A stretch of 64,000 nucleotides of DNA from contig NZ_JAPCZG010000005.1 in the NCBI RefSeq assembly GCF_025938155.1, forward strand, positions 1 through 64,000, given 5' to 3'. Positions 23,541-32,887 of the stretch are shown in pieces. Positions within the stretch are counted from its first letter, which is position 1, and every line of letters starts with the position of its first letter. The stretch comes from Novosphingobium sp. KCTC 2891 (GTDB lineage: Bacteria > Pseudomonadota > Alphaproteobacteria > Sphingomonadales > Sphingomonadaceae). A program made the translations under genes and the position numbers. The notes under the pieces are model-generated. The model made no database searches. It had not been told where the DNA came from and saw only the letters and a program-made list of their open reading frames with translations.

Positions 23541-24730
23541 GCTTCAAGACGCTTGACGACATCGGCGATGTTTCCGGCAAGGCCGTGCTGGTGCGCGAAG
23601 ACCTCAACGTGCCGATGGCCGATGGCAAGGTTACCGACGACACGCGCCTGCGCGCCGCCGTGCCCACGCTGACCGAACTCGCCGACAAGGGCGCCAAGGT
23701 GCTGGTGTTGGCACACTTCGGCCGCCCCAAGGGTGAGCGCAGCGAAGCCAACTCGCTCCGTCAGGTGGTCGATGCGCTGTCCGGCGTGGTCGGCCGTCCG
23801 GTCGCCTTCATCGATGACTGTGCGGGCGAAGCCGCAGAGGCCGCCGTGGCGGCGCTGCCGGCCGGCACGATCGCGATCCTTGAAAACACCCGCTTCCACA
23901 AGGGCGAGGAAAAGAACGATCCCGCGCTGGTTGCCGCCATGGCGAAGCTGGGCTCGGCTTTCGTCAACGACGCCTTCTCCGCCGCCCACCGCGCGCACGC
24001 CTCGACCGAGGGTCTGGCCAAGGCGCTTCCAGCCTATGCCGGCCGCGCCATGCAGGCCGAACTCGAAGCGCTGGAAAAGGCGCTGGGCAAGCCCGAGCAT
24101 CCTGTGGCGGCCGTGGTTGGCGGGGCCAAGGTTTCCACCAAGCTCGACGTGCTGAAGCACCTGGTCGGCAAGGTCGATCACCTGATCATCGGCGGCGGCA
24201 TGGCCAACACGTTCCTCGCCGCGCGCGGCGTCGCCGTGGGCAAGTCGCTGTGCGAGCATGACCTGACCGGCACCGCCGACGAGATCCTCGAAAACGCGGA
24301 CAAGGCCGGCTGCACCGTCCACCTGCCGTACGACGTGGTGGTGTCGAAGGAATTCGCCGCCAACCCGGCCAGCCTGCGCACCTGCAACGTTCACGAAGTC
24401 GCTGCGGACGAGATGATACTCGACGTTGGCCCGGCTGCGGTTGAAGCGCTGGCCGACGTGCTGAAGACCTGCAAGACGCTGGTGTGGAACGGCCCGATGG
24501 GCGCGTTCGAGACCGAGCCGTTCGATGCCGCTACCGTGGCGCTGGCCCGGACCGCCGCGGCACTGACCAAGGAAGGCTCGCTGGTTTCGGTCGCGGGAGG
24601 CGGGGACACCGTCGCCGCGCTCAACCACGCGGGCGTCGCTGCCGATTTCTCCTACATTTCCACCGCCGGGGGCGCGTTCCTCGAATGGATGGAAGGCAAG
24701 GAACTGCCGGGCGTCGCGGCGCTCGGCTAA
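23537..24730 (+). CDS. pgk: Phosphoglycerate kinase
   Basis: Transfers phosphate from 1,3-bisphosphoglycerate to ADP. The 397-residue protein has [70 protein letters not shown] and the nucleotide-binding GGGDTVAAL. The ATG overlaps the MOSC stop by 4 bp. Long in-frame sequence upstream belongs to the MOSC gene read in another frame. Confidence 0.97.
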   Translation: MSFKTLDDIGDVSGKAVLVREDLNVPMADGKVTDDTRLRAAVPTLTELADKGAKVLVLAHFGRPKGERSEANSLRQVVDALSGVVGRPVAFIDDCAGEAAEAAVAALPAGTIAILENTRFHKGEEKNDPALVAAMAKLGSAFVNDAFSAAHRAHASTEGLAKALPAYAGRAMQAELEALEKALGKPEHPVAAVVGGAKVSTKLDVLKHLVGKVDHLIIGGGMANTFLAARGVAVGKSLCEHDLTGTADEILENADKAGCTVHLPYDVVVSKEFAANPASLRTCNVHEVAADEMILDVGPAAVEALADVLKTCKTLVWNGPMGAFETEPFDAATVALARTAAALTKEGSLVSVAGGGDTVAALNHAGVAADFSYISTAGGAFLEWMEGKELPGVAALG

Positions 24731-24747
24731 AAAAACCGCACTCCAGG

Positions 24748-24781
24748 ACAGGCGCGATGTTGCACTGCAACCCGCGCCTGT
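24748..24781 (+). terminator. Long hairpin between pgk and fba
   Basis: ACAGGCGCG ... CGCGCCTGT with an inner GTTGC/GCAAC stem: about 14 bp of stem ending in TTTAT. The short U-run suggests a partial terminator or processing site that could set fba apart from the upstream operon. Confidence 0.5.
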
Positions 24782-24871
24782 TTATGGAGCGCTCGCGCAT
24801 AGGTATGCACGGTTCGCCGTGCCCATCCCCAGGGTTCCGCCAGGCGGCCCTCAACAGCACAGGGACAGACG

Positions 24872-25780
24872 ATGAACCACGCTGAAATGACCGAGAAGAT
24901 GGCCGCGGGTAACGGCTTTATCGCAGCGCTTGACCAGAGCGGCGGTTCGACCCCCAAGGCGCTCAAGGGCTATGGCGTGGAAGAAAGCGCGTGGAACACC
25001 GAAGAGGAAATGTTCGGCCTGATCCACGACATGCGCAGCCGCATCATCAAGTCGCCCGCGTTCACCGGCGACAAGGTGATCGGCGCGATCCTGTTCGAGC
25101 GCACCATGGACGGCACCGTCGAAGGCAAGGGCGTTCCCGCCGCGCTGATCGAGAAGGGCGTCGTGCCGTTCATCAAGATCGACAAGGGGCTGGAGGACGA
25201 AGCCAACGGCGTGCAGCTGATGAAGCCGATGCCGACGCTCGACGCGCTCCTTGAACGTTCGAAGGCGCTGGGCGTCTATGGCACCAAGGAACGCTCGGTC
25301 ATCAATTCGGCCAATGCCGAAGGCATCGCTGCGGTGGTGAAGCAGCAGTTCGAGATCGGCCGCCAGGTGCTGTCGCACGGCATGATGCCGATCATCGAGC
25401 CGGAAGTGAACATCAAGAGCGAAACCCGCGCCGAGTGCGACAAGATCCTGCTCGCGGAGATCCTCAAGAACCTCGACGAGCTGCCCGAGGGCGAGCGCGT
25501 CATGCTGAAGCTTTCGCTGCCGGTCGTGGCGGGAACGTTCGATCCGCTCGTTTCGCACCCCAAGGTTCTGCGCGTCGTCGCTCTGTCGGGCGGCTATGCC
25601 CGTCCGGAAGCGTGCGTCGAACTGGGCAAGAACAACGGCATCATCGCCAGCTTCAGCCGTGCGCTGCTGTCGGACCTGCGCTTCCAGATGTCCGACGCCG
25701 AGTTCGACGCTTCGCTCGGCGCTGCGATCGACGACATCTACAAGGGATCGACGGTCAAGACCGCAGCCGTCGCGGCCTGA
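24872..25780 (+). CDS. fba: Class I fructose-bisphosphate aldolase
   Basis: Schiff-base aldolase cleaving fructose 1,6-bisphosphate. The 302-residue protein matches the short bacterial class I type: ALDQSGGSTPKAL near the N-terminus, PFIKIDKGL, PIIEPEVNI, MLKLSLP with predicted Schiff-base K213, and ALSGGYARPEA. It has no class II zinc motifs. It lies 141 bp after pgk beyond a hairpin, so it may have its own promoter as well as read-through. Confidence 0.95.
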   Translation: MNHAEMTEKMAAGNGFIAALDQSGGSTPKALKGYGVEESAWNTEEEMFGLIHDMRSRIIKSPAFTGDKVIGAILFERTMDGTVEGKGVPAALIEKGVVPFIKIDKGLEDEANGVQLMKPMPTLDALLERSKALGVYGTKERSVINSANAEGIAAVVKQQFEIGRQVLSHGMMPIIEPEVNIKSETRAECDKILLAEILKNLDELPEGERVMLKLSLPVVAGTFDPLVSHPKVLRVVALSGGYARPEACVELGKNNGIIASFSRALLSDLRFQMSDAEFDASLGAAIDDIYKGSTVKTAAVAA

Positions 25781-25825
25781 CCCATCCGGGCCTGAGGCCC
25801 GGAACGTATTGCGTGAGGATGATAA

Positions 25826-25868
25826 AAGGCGCGCCCCTTACCCCGGCAACCGGGGGAGGGGCGTTTTG
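25826..25868 (+). terminator. Terminator after fba, probably bidirectional
   Basis: AAAAGGCGCGCCCC ... CCCCGG CAA CCGGGG ... GGGGCGTTTT. A run of A before and T after lets it serve fba and the convergent lipoprotein gene. A second hairpin, TCCGGGCC/GGCCCGGA, lies just before at about 25786-25804. Confidence 0.75.
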
Positions 25869-25871
25869 CTG

Positions 25872-26261
25872 TCAGCGCGGATCGTAGCGGAAGTGGAAGC
25901 GGTAGTCGCCGCGGCGGATCGGAACGTCGGTGCGGGTCGGTGGCTCCACGCTATCGAGCACCAATGCGCCATCGCGGGTCAGCGACGGTTCGCCCAGTGT
26001 GACCGAGCGGCGCTGCGTGCTGCCGGCGTCGGTCACCGTCACCGCGAGCACCACGCGCCCGGCCCAGATGCAGCGCGCGTTCATTGGGCAGCGGCTGTCC
26101 TCCTGCACCTCGTCCGCCCGTACCACGAGCGGCCCGGCGCGGGTCGCCTCGCCAAGCCGCGCGAAACCGTCGCTGCGCACGGGGGACGGGATGGTGGCGC
26201 AGCCCCCAAGCGCCAGCAGCGCGAGGGCGGGCAGGGCGAGCGTGGTGGGGGCGATCCTCAT
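25872..26261 (-). CDS. Lipoprotein of unknown function
   Basis: A 129-residue protein with a lipoprotein signal (ALLALGGC, lipidated C21). The mature part has the paired-cysteine block DSRCPMNARCIWAGRV, a recurring motif in small bacterial lipoproteins or secreted proteins whose function is not known, followed by a short beta domain (SVTLGEP, YRFHFRYDP). The two cysteines probably form a disulfide. Its start lies about 80 bp from that of thiE on the other strand. Confidence 0.75.
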   Translation of the reverse strand: MRIAPTTLALPALALLALGGCATIPSPVRSDGFARLGEATRAGPLVVRADEVQEDSRCPMNARCIWAGRVVLAVTVTDAGSTQRRSVTLGEPSLTRDGALVLDSVEPPTRTDVPIRRGDYRFHFRYDPR

Positions 26262-26343
26262 GCTCGCCAGAATGCCGGCGGCGGCTGAACAGTTCCGGAA
26301 CGACGATTGCGATCACGGCAAGGGGCGGGTAGGGGACAGGGTC

Positions 26344-27003
26344 ATGTCCGAACCCACCTGCCAGCTTTACCTCATCTCCCCGCTCGACGTGGCGGGCTCG
26401 TTTCCCGATCGCTTGGCGCGCGCGCTCGATGCGTCCGATCCGGCGGCGCCCATTGCGGCGTTCCAGTTCCGGGTGAAGGGCGTGGACGAACACGCGGCAG
26501 CGCGCCTTGCCGAGCCGCTCCAGCGCATCTGCGCCGACCGCGACGTTGCGTTCATCGTCAACGATTCCATCGCGCTGGCAAAGCGTATGGGTGCCGATGG
26601 AGTGCATCTGGGGCAGGACGATGGCGTCGTGGCCGATGCCCGCCAGCGGCTTGGCCGCGATGCGCAGATCGGCGTGACTTGTCACGACAGCCGCCATCTG
26701 GCGATGGAAGCGGGCGAAGCCGGGGCCGACTATGTTGCTTTCGGCGCCTTCTTCCCAAGCGAAACGAAGGAAACCAAGCACCGTCCGGAACCGGAACTGC
26801 TGACCTGGTGGTCCACGCTGTTTGAAATTCCGTGCGTCGCCATCGGCGGCATCACCGCTGAAAACTGCGGTGTGCTGGTGAAGGCCGGCGCGGATTTCCT
26901 TGCCGTCAGCAATGCCGTCTGGCGCGGAGACGAAGCCGAGGCAGTGCGCGCTTTCACCCGTGCGATTGCGTCGGCCGCGCAGGACCGCGCCGGAACTTCG
27001 TGA
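26344..27003 (+). CDS. thiE: Thiamine-phosphate synthase
   Basis: Joins HMP pyrophosphate and thiazole phosphate to thiamine phosphate. The 219-residue TIM barrel has FQFRVKG (the usual Q-x-R-x-K), NDSIALAKRMGADGVHLGQDD, TCH, GAFFPSETK and AIGGI. No other thiamine genes are beside it and no THI-box riboswitch is visible upstream. The product, TDP, is the cofactor of transketolase and the E1 proteins encoded in this window. Confidence 0.88.
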   Translation: MSEPTCQLYLISPLDVAGSFPDRLARALDASDPAAPIAAFQFRVKGVDEHAAARLAEPLQRICADRDVAFIVNDSIALAKRMGADGVHLGQDDGVVADARQRLGRDAQIGVTCHDSRHLAMEAGEAGADYVAFGAFFPSETKETKHRPEPELLTWWSTLFEIPCVAIGGITAENCGVLVKAGADFLAVSNAVWRGDEAEAVRAFTRAIASAAQDRAGTS

Positions 27004-27043
27004 TCGCTCGGACGTTCCCCGGCAAACAAAACTGGGAGTCGTA

Positions 27044-28231
27044 ATGCGCCGCTTGCTCTTGACCACCTGTCTCGCCGTTCTGGTCGCGGGATGCAATTCC
27101 AACGGATCGGGTCAGGCGGGCGGTGAACAAGCGACGTCGGCCGCCGCCGAGCCGAAGGTGGATCCCGATGCCTCGGCCGTGACGGCGGATTCCATGGCTT
27201 CGCATGATCCCGGCCCCGGCGAAGCGCCCGATTCCGCCACCGCCGACGACAAGCCGCGACCGATGATGAAAGTCCAGGTCGTGCTAGAGCGGCTCGGCTT
27301 CGCGCCGGGCATCGTCGACGGCAAGATGGGGCTTTCGACGCGAAACGCGCTCCTGGCCTTCCAGGAAGTCAACGCCGTGCCCGTGACGGGCGAACTGGAC
27401 GAACAGACACTCACGGTGCTGTCACGCTGGTCGCAGATCGGCGCCACCCGCGTGGTCACGATCCCCGCAGACTTTGCCGCCGGCCCCTTCGCGCCTTTGC
27501 CGAAGGATCCGGTGGAGCAAGCCAAATTGCCTGCGCTGGGCTATGCCTCGCTTGATGAAAAACTGGCCGAGCGGTTCCACACCACCGTCGCCACGCTGAA
27601 GGAGCTCAACCCGCAGATTGCCGCTCCTCAAGGGGCCGCATCCCCGGTTGCGGGAGCCGCATCGACACCAGTGCCCACGCCGACCGGCCCGGTGTTCGCC
27701 GCGGGTCAGAAGATCCGCGTGCCCAATGTTGGCGCGGACGCCATTGACGGCACCGCGAACGCCGATCCCGCCTGGCTGCGCACGCTGGTGTCGCTGGGCG
27801 TCGGCAACGACCAGCCCACCGCCGACCGGATCGTGGTGAGCAAGGGCAAGGGCACGCTGCGCGCCTATGACACCGCTGGAAAGCTGATTGCCGTGTTCAC
27901 GGTCACCACGGGATCGAGCCACGACCCTCTGCCGCTGGGCAAGTGGAAGATCAACGCGGTCGATCACAATCCCAAGTTCCACTACAATCCCGAGCTGTTC
28001 TGGGACGTTTCGGACGCGAAGCCCAAGGCGCTCCTTCCGCCCGGGCCGAACGGGCCGGTCGGCGTGGTCTGGATCGACTTGTCGAAGGAGCACTACGGCA
28101 TTCACGGGACGCCCGAGCCGGAGACGATCGGCCGGACCCAGAGCCATGGTTGCGTGCGCCTGACCAACTGGGACGCGGCAAGGCTCGCGCAGATGGTGAG
28201 CAAGGAAACCAAGGTGGAATTCGTTTCCTGA
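27044..28231 (+). CDS. L,D-transpeptidase lipoprotein with peptidoglycan-binding domain
   Basis: Predicted cell-envelope enzyme of 395 residues. A lipoprotein signal (LAVLVAGC, lipidated C16) is followed by an acidic linker, a PG_binding_1 domain about residues 75-135 (VQVVLERLGFAPGIVDGKMG), a Pro/Ala linker, and a YkuD catalytic domain about 260-395 ending in IHGTPEP..SHGCVRL with catalytic C370. It would form 3-3 cross-links or attach proteins to peptidoglycan. GGGAG precedes the ATG. The M23 peptidase starts 18 bp after, suggesting a wall-remodelling pair. Confidence 0.9.
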   Translation: MRRLLLTTCLAVLVAGCNSNGSGQAGGEQATSAAAEPKVDPDASAVTADSMASHDPGPGEAPDSATADDKPRPMMKVQVVLERLGFAPGIVDGKMGLSTRNALLAFQEVNAVPVTGELDEQTLTVLSRWSQIGATRVVTIPADFAAGPFAPLPKDPVEQAKLPALGYASLDEKLAERFHTTVATLKELNPQIAAPQGAASPVAGAASTPVPTPTGPVFAAGQKIRVPNVGADAIDGTANADPAWLRTLVSLGVGNDQPTADRIVVSKGKGTLRAYDTAGKLIAVFTVTTGSSHDPLPLGKWKINAVDHNPKFHYNPELFWDVSDAKPKALLPPGPNGPVGVVWIDLSKEHYGIHGTPEPETIGRTQSHGCVRLTNWDAARLAQMVSKETKVEFVS

Positions 28232-28249
28232 TGCGTCGGAGCCGCTGAC

Positions 28250-28873
28250 ATGGAGCGGTGGCAGGACAAGGCGCGACTGGTGATCGTGACGGCCACGGTC
28301 ACCTCCGCCGCGTGGCTCGTGGCGGGGGCGCTCTGGATGAATGCGCGCGTGCCGCATCCCCAGGGGCCAGACGTCCGCCGTCTGGCAACTGTCCCGGCCC
28401 GAAATGCCGAGCCCCCAACCGGGCCGGCAGGCAACGGACTTCGCCTGATAATTCCGGTGCAGGGCGTTCTGCCTGAGCAACTGGTGGACACCTACACCCA
28501 GGCCCGCGCCGACGGCGCGCGGACGCATGATGCCATCGACATACTGGCGCCCACGGGCACGCCGGTGCTGGCTGCCGCCGACGGGCGTGTCGAGAAGCTG
28601 TTCCTGTCAAACGACGGGGGCAACACGATCTACGTGCGCAGTCCCGATGCGCGGACCATGTCCTACTACGCCCACCTGTCCGCCTACGCCCCCGGGCTTG
28701 CAGAAGGTCAGCTTGTGCGGCGCGGGCAAGTGATTGGCGCTGTTGGTGCCACAGGCAACGCCGATCCGGCCACGCCGCATCTGCACTTCGCGATCTTTCG
28801 CACGACGCCGGAAACGCCTTGGTATCAGGGTGACCCGGTCAATCCATATCCCTTGCTGCGCGGGGTTCCCTGA
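28250..28873 (+). CDS. M23 family metallopeptidase, membrane-anchored
   Basis: A 207-residue LytM-type peptidoglycan hydrolase. One N-terminal membrane anchor (residues about 9-29) faces the domain to the periplasm. Zinc ligands are visible in THDAIDI (HxxxD) and HLHF (HxH). The domain is complete and has no coiled-coil or LysM part. It follows the L,D-transpeptidase by 18 bp. Confidence 0.88.
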   Translation: MERWQDKARLVIVTATVTSAAWLVAGALWMNARVPHPQGPDVRRLATVPARNAEPPTGPAGNGLRLIIPVQGVLPEQLVDTYTQARADGARTHDAIDILAPTGTPVLAAADGRVEKLFLSNDGGNTIYVRSPDARTMSYYAHLSAYAPGLAEGQLVRRGQVIGAVGATGNADPATPHLHFAIFRTTPETPWYQGDPVNPYPLLRGVP

Positions 28874-28939
28874 CCCGGACGGCTGTGCCACACTTTTTGC
28901 ACGTGCCGCTTTCCCCGGCCGTGCGCTGCGGAGACGACA

Positions 28940-30895
28940 ATGGCCGGTGAAATGACGACCCGCGAGTTGACCCTGCGCGGCGTGTTGCTCGGCGCGGTGC
29001 TCACCGTGATATTCACGGCGGCCAACGTCTATCTCGGCCTGCGAATCGGCATCACGTTTGCCACGTCCATTCCGGCGGCAGTGATATCGATGGCGATCCT
29101 GCGGTTGCTGCCCGGCGCGACGATCCAGGAAAACAACATCGTCCAGACCATCGCGAGTTCGGCGGGAACTCTATCGGCCATTGTCTTCGTCCTGCCGGGT
29201 CTGGTCATGGTGGGCTGGTGGAGCGGATTTCCCTATTGGGAATCGGTCGCGGTCATCGCCATCGGCGGCGTGCTGGGCGTGATGTACTCAGTGCCGCTGC
29301 GCCGTGCTCTGGTGACCGGTTCGGACCTGCCCTATCCCGAAGGTGTTGCCGCGGCGGAAGTGCTCAAAGTGGGCGCGGGCGTGGGCGGCGCGGAGGAGAA
29401 CCGCAAGGGGCTGGCCGCCGTCAGCCGGGGGGCGGCGCTGGCCGTCGCCTATCCGCTGCTCGCCAAGATGAAGCTCGTTGCCGAAGAGGCCGCGACCACC
29501 GTGCGCGTCGGCACCGGGGGCACGTCATTCGCCGGCGGGCTTTCGCTGGCGCTGGTGGCCGTGGGGCACCTGGTCGGTCTGGCCGTGGGTATCGCCATGC
29601 TGGTGGGCATCGTGATCAGCTTCGTGTTCCTGCTGCCGTCTTTCACCGCCGGGGGCGCGCCCGCCGGAACCGAGTTTGCCGATTTCGTTTCGACCGTGTT
29701 CCGGCAGAAGATCCGGTTCATCGGCGCAGGCACCATCGGCGTTGCGGCGATCTGGACCCTGCTTCGCGTGATCGGCCCGATCGTGCGCGGCATCGCGGGC
29801 GCGCTGGCCGCCAACCGTGCGCGCAAGGGGCAAGGGATCGAGGCGCTCGACATCACCGAGCGCGACCTGCCGATCGGACTGGTGGGTGGCACCATCGTGG
29901 CGCTGATGATCCCCATTGCCCTCCTGCTCGCCGATTTCGCTGCGGGCGGTCCGGTGGGCGGGAACCTTGGCATCGGGCTGATCGCAGCGGTGCTCTATGT
30001 CCTGGTCGCAGGAATCGTGATCGCTTCGGTCTGCGGTTACATGGCCGGGCTGATCGGAGCGTCCAACAGCCCGATTTCGGGTGTCGGCATTCTGGCCGCG
30101 CTCGGCATCTCGCTGCTGCTGCTGGCGCTCTTCGGGCACGGCGGCGGACCGGGCGACACCAAGGCGCTGGTCGCCTTCGCGCTGTTTGTCACGGCCATCG
30201 TGTTCGGCGTGGCGACGATCTCGAACGACAATCTCCAGGACCTGAAGACCGGCCAGCTGGTGGGCGCGACACCGTGGCGCCAACAGGTCGCGCTGATCCT
30301 TGGCGTGGTGTTCGGCGCCATCGTCATTCCGCCTATCCTCGACCTGCTCAACGCCACCTTCGGCTTCGAGGGCGCGCCGGGAGCGGGGCCGAACGCGCTT
30401 TCCGCGCCGCAGGCCGCGCTGATCTCTGCGATCGCGCAGGGCGTTCTGGGCGGCAATCTCGACTGGGGGCTGGTGGGCCTTGGCGCCGGCATCGGTGTGG
30501 TCGCGGTGGCCGTGGACGAAGTCCTGCGCCTGACGAAGCGTGGTTCGCTCCCGCCGCTTGCCGTCGGCATGGGTATGTACCTGCCGATGCAGGTGACCGC
30601 GCTCGTCGTGGTGGGCGCGGTGCTGGGCCATCTCTACAATCGCTGGGCCGCGCGGCAGTCGGACCCGGAATTTGCCGAGCGCATGGGCGTGCTGACCGCC
30701 ACCGGCCTGATCGTTGGCGATGGGCTGTTCAACATTGCCTATGCCGCGATGGTTGCCGCCACCAACAATGCAGACGTGCTGGCCGTGATGGGCGAGAATG
30801 CGTGGAGCGTTCCGCTCGGGCTGGCGGTGTTCGCCGGGATCGTCGGCTTCGCCTATACGATGATGCGACGCGACGGCATGCGCCGGACGGCCTGA
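28940..30895 (+). CDS. OPT family oligopeptide transporter
   Basis: Inner-membrane transporter of 651 residues with about 14-16 hydrophobic segments, e.g. LLGAVLTVIFTAANVYLGL, PAAVISMAILRLL and the NNIVQTIASSAGT helix typical of the OPT family. The substrate in bacteria of this clade is unproven (peptides, or metal-chelates for the YSL branch). The ATG follows GGAGACGACA. It ends 9 bp from the stop of the convergent gene. Confidence 0.88.
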   Translation: MAGEMTTRELTLRGVLLGAVLTVIFTAANVYLGLRIGITFATSIPAAVISMAILRLLPGATIQENNIVQTIASSAGTLSAIVFVLPGLVMVGWWSGFPYWESVAVIAIGGVLGVMYSVPLRRALVTGSDLPYPEGVAAAEVLKVGAGVGGAEENRKGLAAVSRGAALAVAYPLLAKMKLVAEEAATTVRVGTGGTSFAGGLSLALVAVGHLVGLAVGIAMLVGIVISFVFLLPSFTAGGAPAGTEFADFVSTVFRQKIRFIGAGTIGVAAIWTLLRVIGPIVRGIAGALAANRARKGQGIEALDITERDLPIGLVGGTIVALMIPIALLLADFAAGGPVGGNLGIGLIAAVLYVLVAGIVIASVCGYMAGLIGASNSPISGVGILAALGISLLLLALFGHGGGPGDTKALVAFALFVTAIVFGVATISNDNLQDLKTGQLVGATPWRQQVALILGVVFGAIVIPPILDLLNATFGFEGAPGAGPNALSAPQAALISAIAQGVLGGNLDWGLVGLGAGIGVVAVAVDEVLRLTKRGSLPPLAVGMGMYLPMQVTALVVVGAVLGHLYNRWAARQSDPEFAERMGVLTATGLIVGDGLFNIAYAAMVAATNNADVLAVMGENAWSVPLGLAVFAGIVGFAYTMMRRDGMRRTA

Positions 30896-30908
30896 GGCGG
30901 CGCCTCAG
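30892..30908. terminator. Palindrome spanning two convergent stop codons
   Basis: CTGAGGC-GGC-GCCTCAG. The left arm contains the OPT stop TGA and the right arm the minus-strand TGA of the next gene. It could act as a small bidirectional terminator, although no U-run follows. Confidence 0.4.
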
Positions 30909-31339
30909 CCCTGCGGCGTTGCCGCGGGGCCGGGTTGCGACGCAGGCTGGGGCGCTGGCTCGACATAGACCGATGGCGTACCGGATTTCACGCAGCGCAG
31001 GTCTTGCTGCTGTCCGTCCGCACCCAGGCGATGGACCATCGCGCTGCTGTCGAGCCGATAGCGATGGCCATTCTTCGGGCCAGAAGTCATCGTCAGCATA
31101 TTGCCAAGCAACAGGTAGCTGCCCTGTTCGCCGCTGCGCAGGCGGTAGCTCGAATCCTGCACGATCCAGAAATCCTCGTCCGTCACCGGCGTCGCCGGCA
31201 AGGCCGCGTCGCCGGGCAGTTCGCACACCCAGCGGCCGACGGTCATCGTGCCGAGCTGGCCGCCCGGAACGGCCGCGGCGGGAGTTGCGGCAAGCGCCAC
31301 GATCATGGCGAGCGAGGGTAGAAGCGGGCGCAGATTCAT
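30905..31339 (-). CDS. Periplasmic protein of unknown function
   Basis: A 144-residue protein with a signal peptide (MNLRPLLPSLAMIVALAATP, cleavage near AAA-V at 23-24). The mature domain has WVCELPGDA, FWIVQDSSYRL, GSYLLLGNMLTMTSGPKNGHRYRLD and QDLRCVKSG, with two cysteines that may pair, and a Pro/Gln-rich tail. I do not know the family. It is divergent from efp with about 96 bp between starts. Confidence 0.7.
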   Translation of the reverse strand: MNLRPLLPSLAMIVALAATPAAAVPGGQLGTMTVGRWVCELPGDAALPATPVTDEDFWIVQDSSYRLRSGEQGSYLLLGNMLTMTSGPKNGHRYRLDSSAMVHRLGADGQQQDLRCVKSGTPSVYVEPAPQPASQPGPAATPQG

Positions 31340-31435
31340 GACGATTGTCGCGCTAGCACGACGCGCGCGCTTGAAGCAATCGGCGCCAGCGGCTAAGGGC
31401 CGCGCTTCCCATTCTTTGGCAGGGCTCTTTCCATC

Positions 31436-31999
31436 ATGAAGATCAGCGGCGTGGACATCCGTCCGGGCAACATCCTGGAATACGAAAAGGGCATCTGGAA
31501 AGTTGCCAAGACCCAGCATACCCAGCCCGGCAAGGGCGGTGCGTTCATGCAGGTCGAGATGAAGAATCTGATCGATGGTCGCAAGACCAACGTCCGCTTT
31601 CGCAGCCAGGACACGATCGAGCGCGTTCGCCTCGACACCAAGGATTTCCAGTTCCTTTACGCCGAGGGCGATGACCTGGTGTTCATGGACGTCGAAACCT
31701 ACGAGCAGATCACGCTGCCGAAGGATCTTCTTGGCGACGCTGCCGCCTTCCTGCAGGACGGCATGACCGTGCTGCTCGAAATGTACGACGATCGCCCGAT
31801 CTCGGTCCAGCTCCCCGAGCAGGTCGAGGCCACCATCGTGGAGGCCGACGCCGTGGTGAAGGGGCAGACCGCTTCTTCGAGCTACAAGCCCGCCATCCTC
31901 GACAATGGCGTGCGCGTGATGGTTCCGCCGCACATCGGCAGCGGCACGCGGATCGTCGTGGACGTCTACGAGCGTTCTTACGTCGGCAAGGTGGGCTGA
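31436..31999 (+). CDS. efp: Elongation factor P
   Basis: Relieves ribosome stalling at proline runs. The 187-residue, three-beta-barrel protein is full length. The loop that reaches the peptidyl-transferase centre reads TQPGKGGAF with K33 at the modifiable position, so arginine-rhamnosyl (EarP) modification is excluded and lysine modification (EpmA-type) or none is expected; no modification gene is in the window. The next gene starts 6 bp later. Confidence 0.96.
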   Translation: MKISGVDIRPGNILEYEKGIWKVAKTQHTQPGKGGAFMQVEMKNLIDGRKTNVRFRSQDTIERVRLDTKDFQFLYAEGDDLVFMDVETYEQITLPKDLLGDAAAFLQDGMTVLLEMYDDRPISVQLPEQVEATIVEADAVVKGQTASSSYKPAILDNGVRVMVPPHIGSGTRIVVDVYERSYVGKVG

Positions 32000-32005
32000 T
32001 CGACC

Positions 32006-32845
32006 ATGGCTGCTATCTCGGGCCTGATGCGCGTCATGGAGAAGGCCGCCCGCAAGGCCGGCCAGCGCCTCCGCCGTGACTTTGGCGAAGTCGAACATCT
32101 CCAGGTCAGCCGCAAGGGCCCTGCCGACTTCGTGTCGAAGGCCGATCAGGCGTCGGAGCGCACGCTGTGGGACGAACTGCGCGTTGCGCGGCCGGACTGG
32201 GGCTTCGTGCTCGAAGAAGGCGGCGTGATCGAGGGCGATCCGACCAAGCCGCGCTTCATCATCGATCCGCTCGATGGGACGAGCAACTTCCTGCATGGCA
32301 TTCCGCACTTCGCGATTTCGATCGCGGTGCAGGAGCCGGCGCTCGACGGCAAGGGACCGGATGGTTCGGGCTGGGGCGACGTCACGGCCGGAATTGTCTA
32401 CCAGCCGGTCACGGACGAAAGCTTCTGGGCCGAGAAGAGCCGCGGCGCCTGGTTGCAGGACCGCCGTCTGCGCGTTTCGGCACGGCGCCATCTGGACGAA
32501 TCGCTGATCGCCACGGGCATCCCGTTTTCGGGCCGGGGCGACATGGGCGAATGGACCCGCATCTACCACGAGCTGGCGCCGCGCGTGGCTGGTATCCGCC
32601 GCTTCGGCGCGGCCTCGCTCGATCTCGCATGGGTGGCGGCGGGCCGGTATGACGGCTTCTGGGAATCGTCGCTCGAATCGTACGACACCGCCGCCGGCTG
32701 CCTGCTGGTGCGCGAGGCCGGCGGCTTCGTTTCCGATTATCGCGGCCGTTCGCTGCCGATTTGCGCCGAGACGGTGCTGGCTGGCAACGATGCGCTGCAC
32801 TCCAAGCTGCACAAGCTGGTTGCCGGCGCGCTCAAGGCCGGTTGA
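32006..32845 (+). CDS. Inositol monophosphatase family protein
   Basis: A 279-residue Mg-dependent sugar/nucleotide phosphatase of the SuhB group. Metal-binding motifs are FVSKADQASE (D), LEEGG (E), IDPLDGTSNFLHGIPHF (DPxDGT) and SYDTAAG (the WDxAAG site with Tyr for Trp). Substrate could be inositol phosphate, histidinol phosphate or PAP. It directly follows efp and is probably co-transcribed. Confidence 0.9.
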   Translation: MAAISGLMRVMEKAARKAGQRLRRDFGEVEHLQVSRKGPADFVSKADQASERTLWDELRVARPDWGFVLEEGGVIEGDPTKPRFIIDPLDGTSNFLHGIPHFAISIAVQEPALDGKGPDGSGWGDVTAGIVYQPVTDESFWAEKSRGAWLQDRRLRVSARRHLDESLIATGIPFSGRGDMGEWTRIYHELAPRVAGIRRFGAASLDLAWVAAGRYDGFWESSLESYDTAAGCLLVREAGGFVSDYRGRSLPICAETVLAGNDALHSKLHKLVAGALKAG

Positions 32846-32870
32846 ACCGGAACGGCAGGGCGGCTAAGTC
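32842..32870 (+). promoter_or_regulatory. Predicted promoter of tRNA-Leu
   Basis: TTGAAC (32842-32847, overlapping the stop of the preceding gene), 17-bp spacer, TAAGTC (32865-32870), 18 bp before the mature tRNA 5' end. Confidence 0.45.
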
Positions 32871-32880
32871 CGCCCTGCCG
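32853..32880 (+). terminator. Stable hairpin after the phosphatase gene
   Basis: CGGCAGGGCGG, CTAAGT loop, CCGCCCTGCCG: 11 perfect base pairs without a U-run, placed across the predicted tRNA-Leu promoter. It may mark the 3' end of the efp transcript. Confidence 0.45.
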
Positions 32881-32887
32881 GCCTAGT

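Noticed and set aside
26262..26343. TPP riboswitch before thiE
   Set aside because: The gap is only about 80 bp to the divergent gene and lacks the CUGAGA and other THI-box core sequences.
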